Assembly (NCBI RefSeq): GCF_001659605.2
Contig: NC_035164.2
Location: 24,524,665-24,588,664 of the forward strand
Direction: 5' to 3'
Source: Manihot esculenta
Lineage: Eukaryota > Streptophyta > Magnoliopsida > Malpighiales > Euphorbiaceae
DNA length: 64,000 nucleotides
Shown: positions 34,042 through 46,029 of the stretch, piece by piece
Position numbering within the stretch: the first letter of the stretch is position 1
Layout of the letters: each line of letters starts with the position of its first letter
The notes under the pieces: generated by a model
The model's database searches: none
What the model saw: the letters and a program-made list of their open reading frames with translations, nothing else
Told to the model about the DNA's origin: nothing
Made by a program: the position numbers and the translations under genes

Positions 34042-35617
34042 TGACTCGCGGTTGTCGAAACCGGTCAAAAATAATCTTTCCGGTTATCAACAATATTACT
34101 ACTGTAGATAGTGGTAAAGGATTGAATCCACAGAGAATTGAAAACTCACCTATCTTCCTTATCAAGACCAAGAAAATTGACTGAAACAAAAATAAACTGA
34201 AAGAGAAATAAACTGAAAGCAAATAAACTGAAAGTAAAATGGGGGGTTTGAGATTGATTTAATTGATCTAATTCTGAAAGCAGTAAAAGTAAAGCGAATA
34301 ATAAAAATAAAGGGAATTCAATAATGAAAAAGCTCTAGTTGAAGAGTTGGATCCACTTCAGTTGTTGGGATTGATCATTGAAACTTATGTTCTTTTGATT
34401 GATTTAATAGATTAGTTATGGAGATGGAAAACACTTCTCACCACCATATCTCTCCTTAAGCATAAATCAATTAGGAAACGTCCTCTAATTAATTACTAAT
34501 TAACAAGTTGCCAAGGAACGTCCTTGGGCCTTAGGCATCAAAATAATTGTCAATTACATTAAGAGATAGAGAGAGTCAATCCTAGCTACTCAAATGCATG
34601 AGATGTTGCTAGATCATACAATTTCCTTAGTTTTTACACCAAGTGTTCTTATGTTTGAATAATCCAAGCAATTAAGGACTTAAAATTATCCAAACTAACA
34701 ATATATTACCTTGCAATCAAGAATCAACTGGCCACATTGATCAAAATAACAAAGCAATAATGGAATCAAGCATGAAATTGTATGAATATTAAATAAACCA
34801 AAGACAAACAATGTATATTCAGATCTCACAATCCATAAAACAACTAAAGTTTCAACCAAGTTTCAACTAGAATAAAAAGTTTCAGCCACTCATGGCTGAA
34901 ACAAAAACCAAAAATAAAGAAAGAGATGAAGAAGAGATATTGCCACTTGCAATCCCGTAGGTGTGTCCTAGAAAAAGCATAGGAAGGCTCCTTATGTGTC
35001 TTTTTATAGTTGAAAGTGTTGCCCTAGGTCCTTACTTGCTGCCCAAGTTGTGTCTGAAAAGGAAAGAATCGCGTTGCAAGGTCTTCAGAAGGAAGGAGGC
35101 ACGTGGATGGCTCTTCAGAAGGAAGGTGGCGCGCGGATGGGGTTGTGCAGAGGGAAAGACATGCTATCCAATCTTTCCTTTTTAGGTGGAGCCTTCGTTT
35201 GAATTTCAAATCTTGAATACTGAATGCAAGAGAGGTAAGTGCGTCTTCTTGAAATCTTGCTGCCTAAATAGGAAGATCTGACTGCTGAAGTGTCTGCACA
35301 TCTTTAAACAAGGAAAGAAATATTTGTAATTTGAATTTCAAATAATCTTCTGACTGCGCTTTCCTTATTTGCTTTTGCTTCTGCACTTTTCTTATTTGAA
35401 AACTTTCCTTTTCTGAAAATTTTCCTTATTTGAAAACTTTTCTTATTTGACACTTTCCATATTTGGCACTTTTTGGCAGTTTTAAGAGCATTTTCACCAG
35501 ATTGTCTCTTTACACCTAATATCTGCAAAATAAGATTAAAACCATAAAATTAGGCAGAAAAGATGTAAATAAACATCAATAATATCATGATAAAATGGTC
35601 TAAAATATGCTCTATCA
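34042..35617 (-). mobile_element. Solo Athila-type LTR
   Basis: 1,576 bp with the same termini as the solo LTR at 19615-21270: TGATAGAG (35617) to GCGAGTCA (34042) on the minus strand. Flanks are GTAGT (34037-34041) and GTAGC (35618-35622), a target duplication with one mismatch. There are no internal genes and no primer-binding site. Confidence 0.85.
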
Positions 35618-35924
35618 GTAGCCATAAATGCCCTTTGCTCACTCTATTCAAAGAATCTTGAGTTTGAGATTTGAGAGATTGTTGAAGTGAATTTGTGAAT
35701 TAAAAGTAAAATTTATGGATTTTTAAGGCAAATGGCTGGACTAAATATGAGCTAAAAGTTATGAATCTGATCATTTGGATCTAAAATAAAATACAAAGTT
35801 AACATGCCAACATAAAGGCTAGCTAAAGGTCTCAAATATCTACTAGAGATTAGAGGAAACCTTAAAATACACTAGGGTCGACCAACCAAAAAGAAAAAAA
35901 AGAAAAAACTTCTGAATATCTTTG
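35618..35924. other. Unassigned 307-bp spacer
   Basis: AT-rich sequence between the solo LTR and the CRM-like element. Nothing is recognised. The last five bases, CTTTG, are the target duplication of the next element. Confidence 0.5.
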
Positions 35925-36333
35925 TGACATGAAGCAACTAGCCGTGGATTTTATAGCAGACTTGGATCGGACCTTACTTTTGCTGCCGACGTCCGATGGA
36001 GACCCACGATAGCTTTTTGGAGAATTTCGAGATTGACGACTTTCAAAAGTGTGACGAGGGCCACAGGCCTGATCACAAAGTTCGATATGGAAATTCCACA
36101 GTTTAGGGGGTCAATTTTGCATTTTAATTATTTTTTTGGATATTTTTATAATTTTGCATATTAGGGTTTTTTCTATTATAAATAGCCTTTCCTTAGCTAT
36201 TTGGAATACACTTTTCAATTTTTGAAGAATTTCAATAAGACTTTTCGGCTTCTAGCCTATCATTTTCTTTATATCGTCTTAGCCAAACGACATTGGTTAA
36301 ATCTCCTGACAGAGTTTAATCAGTCCTTTATCA
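35925..36333 (+). repeat. 5' LTR of the CRM-like element
   Basis: 409 bp. Its first ~50 bases correspond to the last codons of pol, as in the 3' copy. The two LTRs differ at many positions by eye, so the insertion is old. Confidence 0.88.
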
Positions 36334-36336
36334 TAT

Positions 36337-36348
36337 TGGTATCAGAGC
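36337..36348 (+). promoter_or_regulatory. tRNA-Met(i) primer-binding site of the CRM-like element
   Basis: An exact TGGTATCAGAGC three bases after the 5' LTR. Confidence 0.92.
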
Positions 36349-36359
36349 GAAGTTCATCC

Positions 36360-37525
36360 ATGGAAGACAACCAAGAGGTGTGACTTGCTACAATTGAGGC
36401 ATCTTTGGCAAAATTGAGGGAGATGAACGAACAGTTAGCCCTACAGTAAGGAATCTACCAACCCGCCCTGGCCGAACGCCCCCACCCAGTTCCAAATCCT
36501 GTGGTCGCCAATCCTATGCCTGCAAATCCCCAACAGAATTATCAGGAAGGTTACAAGATAAAGATAGACCTTCAAAACTTTTCTGGTTCGTTGGATGTAG
36601 AATATGTTCTTGATTGGTTGGTGGAGGTTGAACGTTTTTTCGAAGTTATGAACGTAAAAGAGGATCGAAAGATTCCAATTATGGCCTATAAGTTAAAAGG
36701 GAGTGTAGCAGCCTGGTGGAATTCAGTTCAAAACGAACGTCATCGGAGGAGGTTGGAACCCATACGAAACTGGGTATTGATGAAGCAGATGATTGAACAA
36801 CAGTTCTTGCCTAGTGATCACGCTCAGGTTTTGTATAACTGGTATCATAACTCTGTATAGGGGAATCAAAGGATGGATGAATATACCAAAGAGTTTTTGA
36901 GGCTGCAAGCGAGGTGTGAAAACTGTGAGAACGAAGCCCAGCAGGTTACTCATTATCAGAGGGGCTTGAATCACGAAATTCACTATATGATGGGAGTAAT
37001 TGCAATTTTCACTTTGGCAGACACCATTGAGATGAAAAAATGATAGAAGAGCGTGTTGATTGGCAGCCATGACAGCAGTATAACCGGAATTTTAATTATA
37101 GAAATTTTGGTTCAACAGGGACGCAGCATTTTAGAGGTAATTACAGCGGGCAACCTCCTAATGTTATAAATTCTGGCAATCCTTATAATACGATGGAAGA
37201 AAGGAGAGACAGAAAGGGAAAAGCGGTCGCCACTACAGCAAACAAAGGAGGCAAAACCAATCCTTATCAAAAGCCAGCAGGAGACATATGTTACCGCTGC
37301 AGGCAACCTGGTAATCAATTGAATAATTGTCCAGAATGTATTGGAGTTAATAATGATCGTCGACAGGTTAATGTGGTTGAGCAGGTGGCTGAATCTAAAG
37401 AGGAAGTGGATGACGATGAAGGAACTATTGCTGGTTCTGAAGATGGAGAGGTCACCTATATGGTGAAGAAAATCTTATGCTCGACAAAACAGGAGGATGA
37501 GACGCAAAGGAGGAAGATTTTCTAG
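36360..37525 (+). pseudogene. CRM-like gag, broken
   Basis: The frame opens MEDNQEV then TGA. The capsid region is readable at 36501-36860 (IDLQNFSGSLDVEYVLDWL, AYKLKGSVAAWWNSV), followed by more stops and a frame change. The zinc knuckle in 37193-37525 reads CYRCRQPGNQLNNCP, with Gln where the CCHC histidine should be. Several stops and the lost ligand mark a dead gene. Confidence 0.85.
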
Positions 37526-38760
37526 GCAAAGTGTCGAGTAGGAGAAGTAATTTGCAGGCTAATTATAGATAGCTGCAGTTGTGAGAATTTGATAGCTAAG
37601 CAATTGGTGGAGAAATTTTAGTTGCCTACACAGCTGCACCTTTCGCCATACAAAGTCGGATGGATTAAAGAAGGTCTGACAATTGAGGTCAATAGAATAT
37701 GCAATGTGCCTATCTCAATTGGTAAATCTTACATTGAACCTGTTAATTGTGTTGTTGTGGATATGGATTGCTGTGAAATTTTGCTAGGTCGCCCTTGGCA
37801 GTTCGATGTTGATGCTTTGCATAAGGGGAAGGAGAATTCATACATGTTCACATGGAATCAAAAGAAGATTACTATTTTGCCTTTCGATTCTGCGAAACAT
37901 TCTAAAGTGAAAGGGAAGAATGTTGTTGTTGTTTCCATGGGAGTGCAAAGGCTATCAGCGCAGTTGAGAAATCTGGAGGCATACTGACTTTATTAGTAAG
38001 AGCAACAGGCACAGCGGAGGATGCACCATCTTTACCACCACCAATCAAAGAATTGTTGAAGGAGTTTCCCAGGTTAGTGGAGGAATCCTCCAAGCTCCCA
38101 CCTTTACGGGATATCCAGCATCAGATTGATCTCATTCCTGAATCAAAATTATCGAATCTGCTTCATTACAAAATGAGTCCAAAGGAGAGTGAAATCCTTC
38201 AAGAACATGTTGAAGAATTATTGAAGAAAGGGCATATTCGGGAGAGCATTAGCCCCTGCGGAGTACTTGCCCTATTAGTTCCAAAGAAAGATGGGACTTG
38301 GAGAATATGCATGGATAGCAGGGCCATCAAAAAAACTACAGTTCAGTATCGATTTCTTATTCCACGATTAGATGATGCTGGATCAGCTATTCGGGTCTAA
38401 AGTCTTCTCTAAGATCGACATTAAATATGGCTATCACCAAGTTTGAATTAAGGAGGGAGATGAATAGAAGACAACCTTCAAGACTAAGGAAGGCTTGCAC
38501 GAGTGGCTGGTTATGCTCTTTGGTTTGACGAATGCACTTAACACTTTTATGCGACTTATGAACTAGGTTTTGCATCCTTTCTTATGCAAATTTGTGGTTG
38601 TTTATTTTGATGACATCTTGATTTTTAATCGCAGTGGAGAATAACATTTACAGCATCTTCGTCAAGTTATGACAGCCTTGCAAGAAAGTGAGCTGGTTAT
38701 TAATCTAAAAAAATGCATTTATATAACAAAGCATGTTCTATTCCTGGGATTTATTGTTAG
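37526..38760 (+). pseudogene. CRM-like protease and 5' half of reverse transcriptase
   Basis: The protease region reads LIIDSCSCENLIAKQLVEK around 37560-37617, with Cys where the Gly of DSGS/DTGA is expected, then EILLGRPWQFDVDA. RT begins about 38053 (DIQHQIDLIPESKLS, MSPKESEILQ, LVPKKDGTWRICMDSRAI). The catalytic YFDD is at about 38607-38618 (VVVYFDDILIF) in a frame broken by several stops. The insertion at 38761 interrupts RT immediately after the FLGFIVS segment. Confidence 0.85.
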
Positions 38761-41272
38761 TGTAACAGCCCGGAAACCGGTACCCTCTTTGTAACGGCCC
38801 AAACTGCTCGGCACTAGGATCCAGATCGGCTTAAGGCCGCCTAGACCCGTAGTAAGCCTATCCTAAACTCTGAGTACCTGTTAAAATCCCATACATGATC
38901 CGACTGGACTATTTCTCTATAAAAATTTTCTTTAAAACTACCAGACTTAACCTTTAAAACACTGTACCATAGGTCCAATCATATGAACCAAATGCTCAGA
39001 CATACTAATCTGAACTAGCCCTCAGGGCTATCTATATACACCAGTGATGCTTTACCAAGTAACCTCCATACCCTATGCGCTCTGCAGCATAGAACCCACT
39101 CTATAAGGGTCAGCATATCATAAGTTAACTTGGCTACCATAGAGTCACAGGAATCAAACCTGGTCTTCTCTAGTGGTCTACTCTGTGGATCACAGGAATC
39201 AAACCTGGTCTTTCCTATTGCACTGGTCTTGGGTCAAAGGAATTAAACCCTGTCTTCCCTCACAGTTATAATTCACTGGGTTTTCAAAGCACAACATATA
39301 TTAAGTCTGGTCTGACTCATTTCTCATCAAGAAACTGTAAAACAGGATACATGCATACACTAGGGATTAACATACACTAGACAATAGGCAAAAGCACATT
39401 CTAATACATTTATACATTAACTGACTAACTATTACATCACTTTTACATATATCCCTTTAATTACATCATGTCCACACTATACTATTATATATGCAATCCT
39501 TTAGCAACTCTGATGCTTCTACCCTTCCCAGCTACTCTGAACCTGCAAAACTGGGATTAAGGGAAAGGGATGAGCTTCTAAAGCCCAGTGAGTAGAAACA
39601 CTGAAAACAGTTCATTCATACGCACTATATATGAAAATGCATCACAACACAAACATCTCAATATATCTTGGATTAGACATGACCCCAAAACTCCCTCGAC
39701 GGGCTATTGAAGTCGCCTTGGTCCAATCCCCACTAAGGTAGACATGACCCCAAAAATACCCTCTGTCAACACTGGCCCCCCCAAAGGAGCTACACAGGGC
39801 ATTCCAACATGTACTTGCCCAACTGACCTGACACAATGACAGGAGCCGAAGCTTAGGCTATTGGAGTCGCCTGGGTCCACCTAATCTCTGATCACATCAT
39901 ATGCAATGCTTCACATTCGTGATTCTAATGCAATCACCCTAATATATATCATAGCATTCATGATGCATGAACTATGCTAAAGCATTATGTTTCTTTAATA
40001 AACGATTAAGTTTAGTTCTACTCACCTCTGCTCTTCTGGCAGATACTGTACTGACTCTGTAACCTTTATCTCTGATGACCTCCTCGAACTCTCGGGTCCA
40101 AACCTATACAAATGGACTCGAATGAGGTGTCAAACATACTCTTATACAATCCCCTATAATCCCCTCTGAACCTCTGAAAATAATCACATTGAGCATGCAA
40201 AAGAAAAGCTAGACATAACACATTCGGCGGCAGGTTCGGCGGCCGAATGTCCTGAACAGAGCCGAAACTCAAGTACCTTCGGCGGCCGAATATCCTCTTT
40301 CGGCGGCCGAATCCTTTCGGGGCTACTTTCGGAGGCCGAAACCCCTAAACAGAGCCGAACCTCAAGGCACTCAGGGGCAAGCTGTGGCAGTCTAAGCCAC
40401 CATGCAAGGGGTTCGGCGGCCGAATCCTTCTTCGGCTGCCGAACCTGCGTTCTTTACGAACTCAGCTTCTCCCGCAACCTAGCTCCACACAAACATCTTT
40501 TCCTCCTCTCTAAACATGCATAACTCCAAACCTCAACTTACATATACTCAAGTATATGCTCCAAGGGGTCCAAAACTACCTATCAACCCCAACAATCAAC
40601 ACACATAACACATAATCATGCATAAACCATTAAAACATCAAAACTAAACCTATAGACATAACGCTACCCTTAACCTCTTTAAAAGCTGTTATAAATCATG
40701 AAAACAAGTTAAAAGCTTCCCTTACCTCTTGAAAACAGAAGCTAAACAATCAGAACTCACAGCTATACACCAACACCTCTTTTCCTTCACCAAACCCTTA
40801 AAGCTCTCTTCTTTTCTCTCAAAACATTCAAAACACTTTACTACCCTCAAACCAGTGCATGGGTGATTAAAAGCTTATAGATGAGTCATGGGAGACGTGG
40901 CATAACCTCTGGGAAGATTTGGAGGTAACATCTGTCCCAAAACAATGACTAAGGAGTGCCCACACATTGGCTGGCCAACTCAGCTTCGGCTGCCGAATCG
41001 CATGCAAAACCATGCAACATTCGGGGGCCGAACTTAACCTTCGGAGGCCGAACATTGAGCACTTTCGGCGGCCGAACTTAACATTCGGGGGCCGAACATG
41101 ACAGAAACTCCTTTGGCCATTTCTCCCGAAAACTCAGCTATTTCCTAATCAAATCGTGAAAATACTTTAAAACATTTTAGAAAACCTTCACTCTACCCTC
41201 AGGAAACCTCTGACATCCTTGAATCCCACCGACCGGTAAGAATTCTGATGCCGGGTTTAGCCGGGTATTACA
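38761..41272 (-). repeat. 3' LTR (2,512 bp) of the young element
   Basis: On the plus strand it begins TGTAACAGCCCGG and ends GGGTATTACA. A second terminus-like TGTAACGGCCC starts at 38790, 29 bases inside. It contains TTCGGC/GCCGAA clusters (40222-40445, 40982-41095) and a repeat with CACAGGAATCAAACCTGGTC at 39146, 39191 and 39238. Confidence 0.93.
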
Positions 41273-41285
41273 ATCTACCCCCCTT
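41273..41285 (-). promoter_or_regulatory. Polypurine tract of the young element
   Basis: On the minus strand AAGGGGGGTAGAT abuts the 3' LTR, the usual plus-strand primer. Next to it is the conserved ATTCGAGGACGAATG word (41292-41310 region) that marks the end of pol in many chromoviruses. Confidence 0.85.
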
Positions 41286-42638
41286 ACAAAAACATTCGTC
41301 CTCGAATGTTAAAAACAAACAAACAAACCAACAAAGAACATCAAACTCTTAACCTACTCTAAGTCTTACTCCTCTTTCTCTTTATCTTTGTCTAACTTTC
41401 ACTTTCTAACTCTCAATAGGTGATACTCAAATCTCGGATCTCATCAACATAATAATCAATTCTTTTATCCAAACAGCTCAAAGATCATCAATCCTAACTA
41501 GGATAACTTGGTACTTACTTATCAGCTTAAACTCACTATTTACTGTTCGATTCGATCAAAACCTTAAAGATTCATCTTTCGTTTCCCACACCAACTGGCA
41601 TAAACCAGGGTGAAGTACTAAGTCAGACAAAACCCTTGACTACCACACCTCTTTTACTATTCTGATAACTCGTAGCTCTCTCTCTGCAGGTGCCATTCTG
41701 TAGGGCAAGAAAAGAAAGAAATGGTTCTGCGTCCAGATACCATTCTCATTCCATACTCTTTCTCCCTGACAGATGGTAAACCTGACAAATTACCTGAGAG
41801 ACATCGAGTACTCTCTTCTCGTAAAGGGCACTGAGGCGGATTCCCTGTCCTGACAAACTTGCTCCCAAGAGCTAAAACAACCCTCTGATAACCTTTCCCG
41901 ACCAACCATGAGCCTGATGGACTGACATCAACTTCTAGGCACCACTAGACACTGTCCCACTAAAGGACTACCTAATCCATCCAATTCCCCTACCTTGTCT
42001 CTATGGACACAGGTAGTACCATGAGTAATGCATCAATCCGCCCTAGAATGACATCATACAGTCACTTCTAGAACCATAAGGTCAGCTGGATTGCATCTAC
42101 TCACCATAACCTCTAAACTGAACTGACTGACTCGACCTCAGATGGATCACACTCCGGTCCACTGACCCAGAGAAAACACGCTAAGCCCAGAAGTCCTCAA
42201 ACCCATCCTATCAACAGCTCACAACAACAGGAAAAGCGAAACACTAGGGTCCAACACAAACAGCATACACATCCGAATACTCACAAGCAAACGTACCTAA
42301 CGTCGCCGTATTCGATATGTTAGCCTCCTATGACGTCAGGGTGAAGATTCAAGCCAAAGCTAATGGAACTTCCCTCGGGAATCTATGAAAGCAAAGACTG
42401 GCACTTTTCTCTGCCTCATCTACCACCTAGTCCCAGACTAACTCTATTCTCTTTCTAACCTTAGTCTTTCGTCTTTTCGTTTTCTTTTTACTCTAAACTC
42501 TCTTCTCTGATACTATCTCTCTATAAGATCAGTCTTACTATACCGATAAGTAACAACTCAGGGTTACCACATTTCACAGCAACTTTCTCTGTTTAACTTG
42601 TCTGTTGTTCACTAATCTCTTAGCTATTCTGTTTTCCT
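41286..42638 (-). pseudogene. Decayed protease and RT-start remnants of the young element
   Basis: Read on the minus strand, about 42360-42060 resembles the protease region at 1-300 (matching words around GGTCAGTGGACC) but has several stops and no active-site DxGA. At 41657-41905 a frame ends with PSVREKEYGMRMVSGRRTIS, related to the conserved linker just before RT. Everything from the RT core onward is missing. Confidence 0.65.
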
Positions 42639-43250
42639 TTATGAATCTAAAAACATAAGCATACCTGGCACAGAGGTGTCAGATGTGTCAGCCTCTCCTC
42701 CTTGCCTATCAGCCTGAGCTGCTCTATCTGTATCTGCTCCCTGAAACTGAACCAACTGGGGCGCAAAAGGACACTCACGCATCACATGTCCCTCCTGTCC
42801 ACACCTATAACATCCTGTCGTACCAACAAGACAAACTCCCTTATGCAACCTTCCACACCTCAAACATTTTGCTCTGCCTCTACCAGAACTTGCACCAACA
42901 TCATAACCTAGACTCTTATTTTTCTTTGACCGTCTCAAGCCTCTAACCTTTTTCTTACTGGTTCTCCCCCACATCACTCCTTTCGCGGTAGCTGTACTCC
43001 AAGTGGAGGGTTCATTTTCTCCTATACCTGACATGTTGGTATCCTTAGTCTGAGCATCATCTAAAGACTCGTCATCCATATTCACCTGTAATCCTACATC
43101 CTTTCTTTGCACATCTATTCCCATCTCTCTCCTATTTCCTAAATCCATGCCTCCTCTATTGGTATCAAAAGATGCTTCAGACGGATCTGAATCAATCTGC
43201 GGACTAACACCACTCATCTTAGCTATCCTGAAGAACAACACAAGAAACAA
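42639..43250 (-). CDS. Zinc-knuckle-only mini-gag of the young element
   Basis: A 203-residue intact frame. The likely start is the second Met (43217, MSGVSPQIDSDPSE), about 285 bases after the primer site. Residues 12-110 are polar and acidic, followed by a basic Lys/Arg patch (KKKVRGLRRSKKNKS). Two cysteine motifs follow, CLRCGRLHKGVC and CYRCGQEGHVMRECP, nearly identical to those of the autonomous-type gag at 1-1855. The capsid domain is absent. It could bind RNA or DNA. Its integrity next to decayed protease sequence may mean it is useful to the element, or only that the element is young. Confidence 0.8.
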   Translation of the reverse strand: MFLVLFFRIAKMSGVSPQIDSDPSEASFDTNRGGMDLGNRREMGIDVQRKDVGLQVNMDDESLDDAQTKDTNMSGIGENEPSTWSTATAKGVMWGRTSKKKVRGLRRSKKNKSLGYDVGASSGRGRAKCLRCGRLHKGVCLVGTTGCYRCGQEGHVMRECPFAPQLVQFQGADTDRAAQADRQGGEADTSDTSVPGMLMFLDS

Positions 43251-43503
43251 ACATTAGCACACATAGAGTTCATATGAAACACATGAACATAAAACATGTA
43301 CATGCATACATAGCATCACATTACTACCCATGAATATACATGTGCAGTTCACATCAGCATGCAAAACAACTTCCTATCTTAGTGGACATGCTTATACTTA
43401 TTGTGCTTGCCTTACTAGGACTCTAGACCAACCTCTTTCCGATGTGGGATCTCGCTAATTCTTGAACAAAAATGCTCAACACACCGTACTTAAGAGGCCC
43501 TAT

Positions 43504-43515
43504 GCTCTGATACCA
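43504..43515 (-). promoter_or_regulatory. tRNA-Met(i) primer-binding site of the young element
   Basis: TGGTATCAGAGC on the minus strand, two bases inside the 5' LTR terminus at 43518. Confidence 0.92.
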
Positions 43516-43517
43516 TC

Positions 43518-46029
43518 TGTAACAGCCCGGAAACCGGTACCCTCTTTGTAACGGCCCAAACTGCTCGGCACTAGGATCCAGATCGGCTTAAGGCCGCCTA
43601 GACCCGTAGTAAGCCTATCCTAAACTCTGAGTACCTGTTAAAATCCCATACATGATCCGACTGGACTATTTCTCTATAAAACTTTTCTTTAAAACTACCA
43701 GACTTAACCTTTAAAACACTGTACCATAGGTCCAATCATATGAACCAAATGCTCAGACATACTAATCTGAACTAGCCCTCAGGGCTATCTATATACACCA
43801 GTGATGCTTTACCAAGTAACCTCCATACCCTATGCGCTCTGCAGCATAGAACCCACTCTATAAGGGTCAGCATATCATAAGTTAACTTGGCTACCATAGA
43901 GTCACAGGAATCAAACCTGGTCTTCTCTAGTGGTCTACTCTGTGGATCACAGGAATCAAACCTGGTCTTTCCTATTGCACTGGTCTTGGGTCAAAGGAAT
44001 TAAACCCTGTCTTCCCTCACAGTTATAATTCACTGGGTTTTCAAAGCACAACATATATTAAGTCTGGTCTGACTCATTTCTCATCAAGAAACTGTAAAAC
44101 AGGATACATGCATACACTAGGGATTAACATACACTAGACAATAGGCAAAAGCACATTCTAATACATTTATACATTAACTGACTAACTATTACATCACTTT
44201 TACATATATCCCTTTAATTACATCATGTCCACACTATACTATTATATATGCAATCCTTTAGCAACTCTGATGCTTCTACCCTTCCCAGCTACTCTGAACC
44301 TGCAAAACTGGGATTAAGGGAAAGGGATGAGCTTCTAAAGCCCAGTGAGTAGAAACACTGAAAACAGTTCATTCATACGCACTATATATGAAAATGCATC
44401 ACAACACAAACATCTCAATATATCTTGGATTAGACATGACCCCAAAACTCCCTCGACGGGCTATTGAAGTCGCCTTGGTCCAATCCCCACTAAGGTAGAC
44501 ATGACCCCAAAAATACCCTCTGTCAACACTGGCCCCCCCAAAGGAGCTACACAGGGCATTCCAACATGTACTTGCCCAACTGACCTGACACAATGACAGG
44601 AGCCGAAGCTTAGGCTATTGGAGTCGCCTGGGTCCACCTAATCTCTGATCACATCATATGCAATGCTTCACATTCGTGATTCTAATGCAATCACCCTAAT
44701 ATATATCATAGCATTCATGATGCATGAACTATGCTAAAGCATTATGTTTCTTTAATAAACGATTAAGTTTAGTTCTACTCACCTCTGCTCTTCTGGCAGA
44801 TACTGTACTGACTCTGTAACCTTTATCTCTGATGACCTCCTCGAACTCTCGGGTCCAAACCTATACAAATGGACTCGAATGAGGTGTCAAACATACTCTT
44901 ATACAATCCCCTATAATCCCCTCTGAACCTCTGAAAATAATCACATTGAGCATGCAAAAGAAAAGCTAGACATAACACATTCGGCGGCAGGTTCGGCGGC
45001 CGAATGTCCTGAACAGAGCCGAAACTCAAGTACCTTCGGCGGCCGAATATCCTCTTTCGGCGGCCGAATCCTTTCGGGGCTACTTTCGGAGGCCGAAACC
45101 CCTAAACAGAGCCGAACCTCAAGGCACTCAGGGGCAAGCTGTGGCAGTCTAAGCCACCATGCAAGGGGTTCGGCGGCCGAATCCTTCTTCGGCTGCCGAA
45201 CCTGCGTTCTTTACGAACTCAGCTTCTCCCGCAACCTAGCTCCACACAAACATCTTTTCCTCCTCTCTAAACATGCATAACTCCAAACCTCAACTTACAT
45301 ATACTCAAGTATATGCTCCAAGGGGTCCAAAACTACCTATCAACCCCAACAATCAACACACATAACACATAATCATGCATAAACCATTAAAACATCAAAA
45401 CTAAACCTATAGACATAACGCTACCCTTAACCTCTTTAAAAGCTGTTATAAATCATGAAAACAAGTTAAAAGCTTCCCTTACCTCTTGAAAACAGAAGCT
45501 AAACAATCAGAACTCACAGCTATACACCAACACCTCTTTTCCTTCACCAAACCCTTAAAGCTCTCTTCTTTTCTCTCAAAACATTCAAAACACTTTACTA
45601 CCCTCAAACCAGTGCATGGGTGATTAAAAGCTTATAGATGAGTCATGGGAGACGTGGCATAACCTCTGGGAAGATTTGGAGGTAACATCTGTCCCAAAAC
45701 AATGACTAAGGAGTGCCCACACATTGGCTGGCCAACTCAGCTTCGGCTGCCGAATCGCATGCAAAACCATGCAACATTCGGGGGCCGAACTTAACCTTCG
45801 GAGGCCGAACATTGAGCACTTTCGGCGGCCGAACTTAACATTCGGGGGCCGAACATGACAGAAACTCCTTTGGCCATTTCTCCCGAAAACTCAGCTATTT
45901 CCTAATCAAATCGTGAAAATACTTTAAAACATTTTAGAAAACCTTCACTCTACCCTCAGGAAACCTCTGACATCCTTGAATCCCACCGACCGGTAAGAAT
46001 TCTGATGCCGGGTTTAGCCGGGTATTACA
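43518..46029 (-). repeat. 5' LTR (2,512 bp) of the young element
   Basis: Collinear with 38761-41272 at a constant offset of 4,757. Short open frames inside both copies (for example 39642-39836 and 44399-44593) are identical and are not genes. Confidence 0.93.

Larger units (their letters stand above)
38761..46029 (-). mobile_element. Young non-autonomous Tekay-type element, 7,269 bp, TSD GTTAG
   Basis: Two 2,512-bp LTRs (38761-41272 and 43518-46029) flank a 2.2-kb interior. GTTAG is perfectly duplicated at 38756-38760 and 46030-46034, and removing the element restores the RT reading order of the CRM-like host. Reading both LTRs I found a single substitution (A at 38925, C at 43682) and no net indel. 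The minus-strand interior has a primer site, a 203-residue zinc-knuckle ORF, decayed protease and RT-start remnants, and a polypurine tract. No enzyme is intact, so it must have been copied in trans. Confidence 0.93.

Noticed and set aside
39642..45812. Identical short open frame pairs (64, 68 and 62 residues) in both 2.5-kb LTRs as conserved genes
   Set aside because: They are identical only because the LTRs are nearly identical; no protein motif, and frames cross the TTCGGC/GCCGAA clusters.
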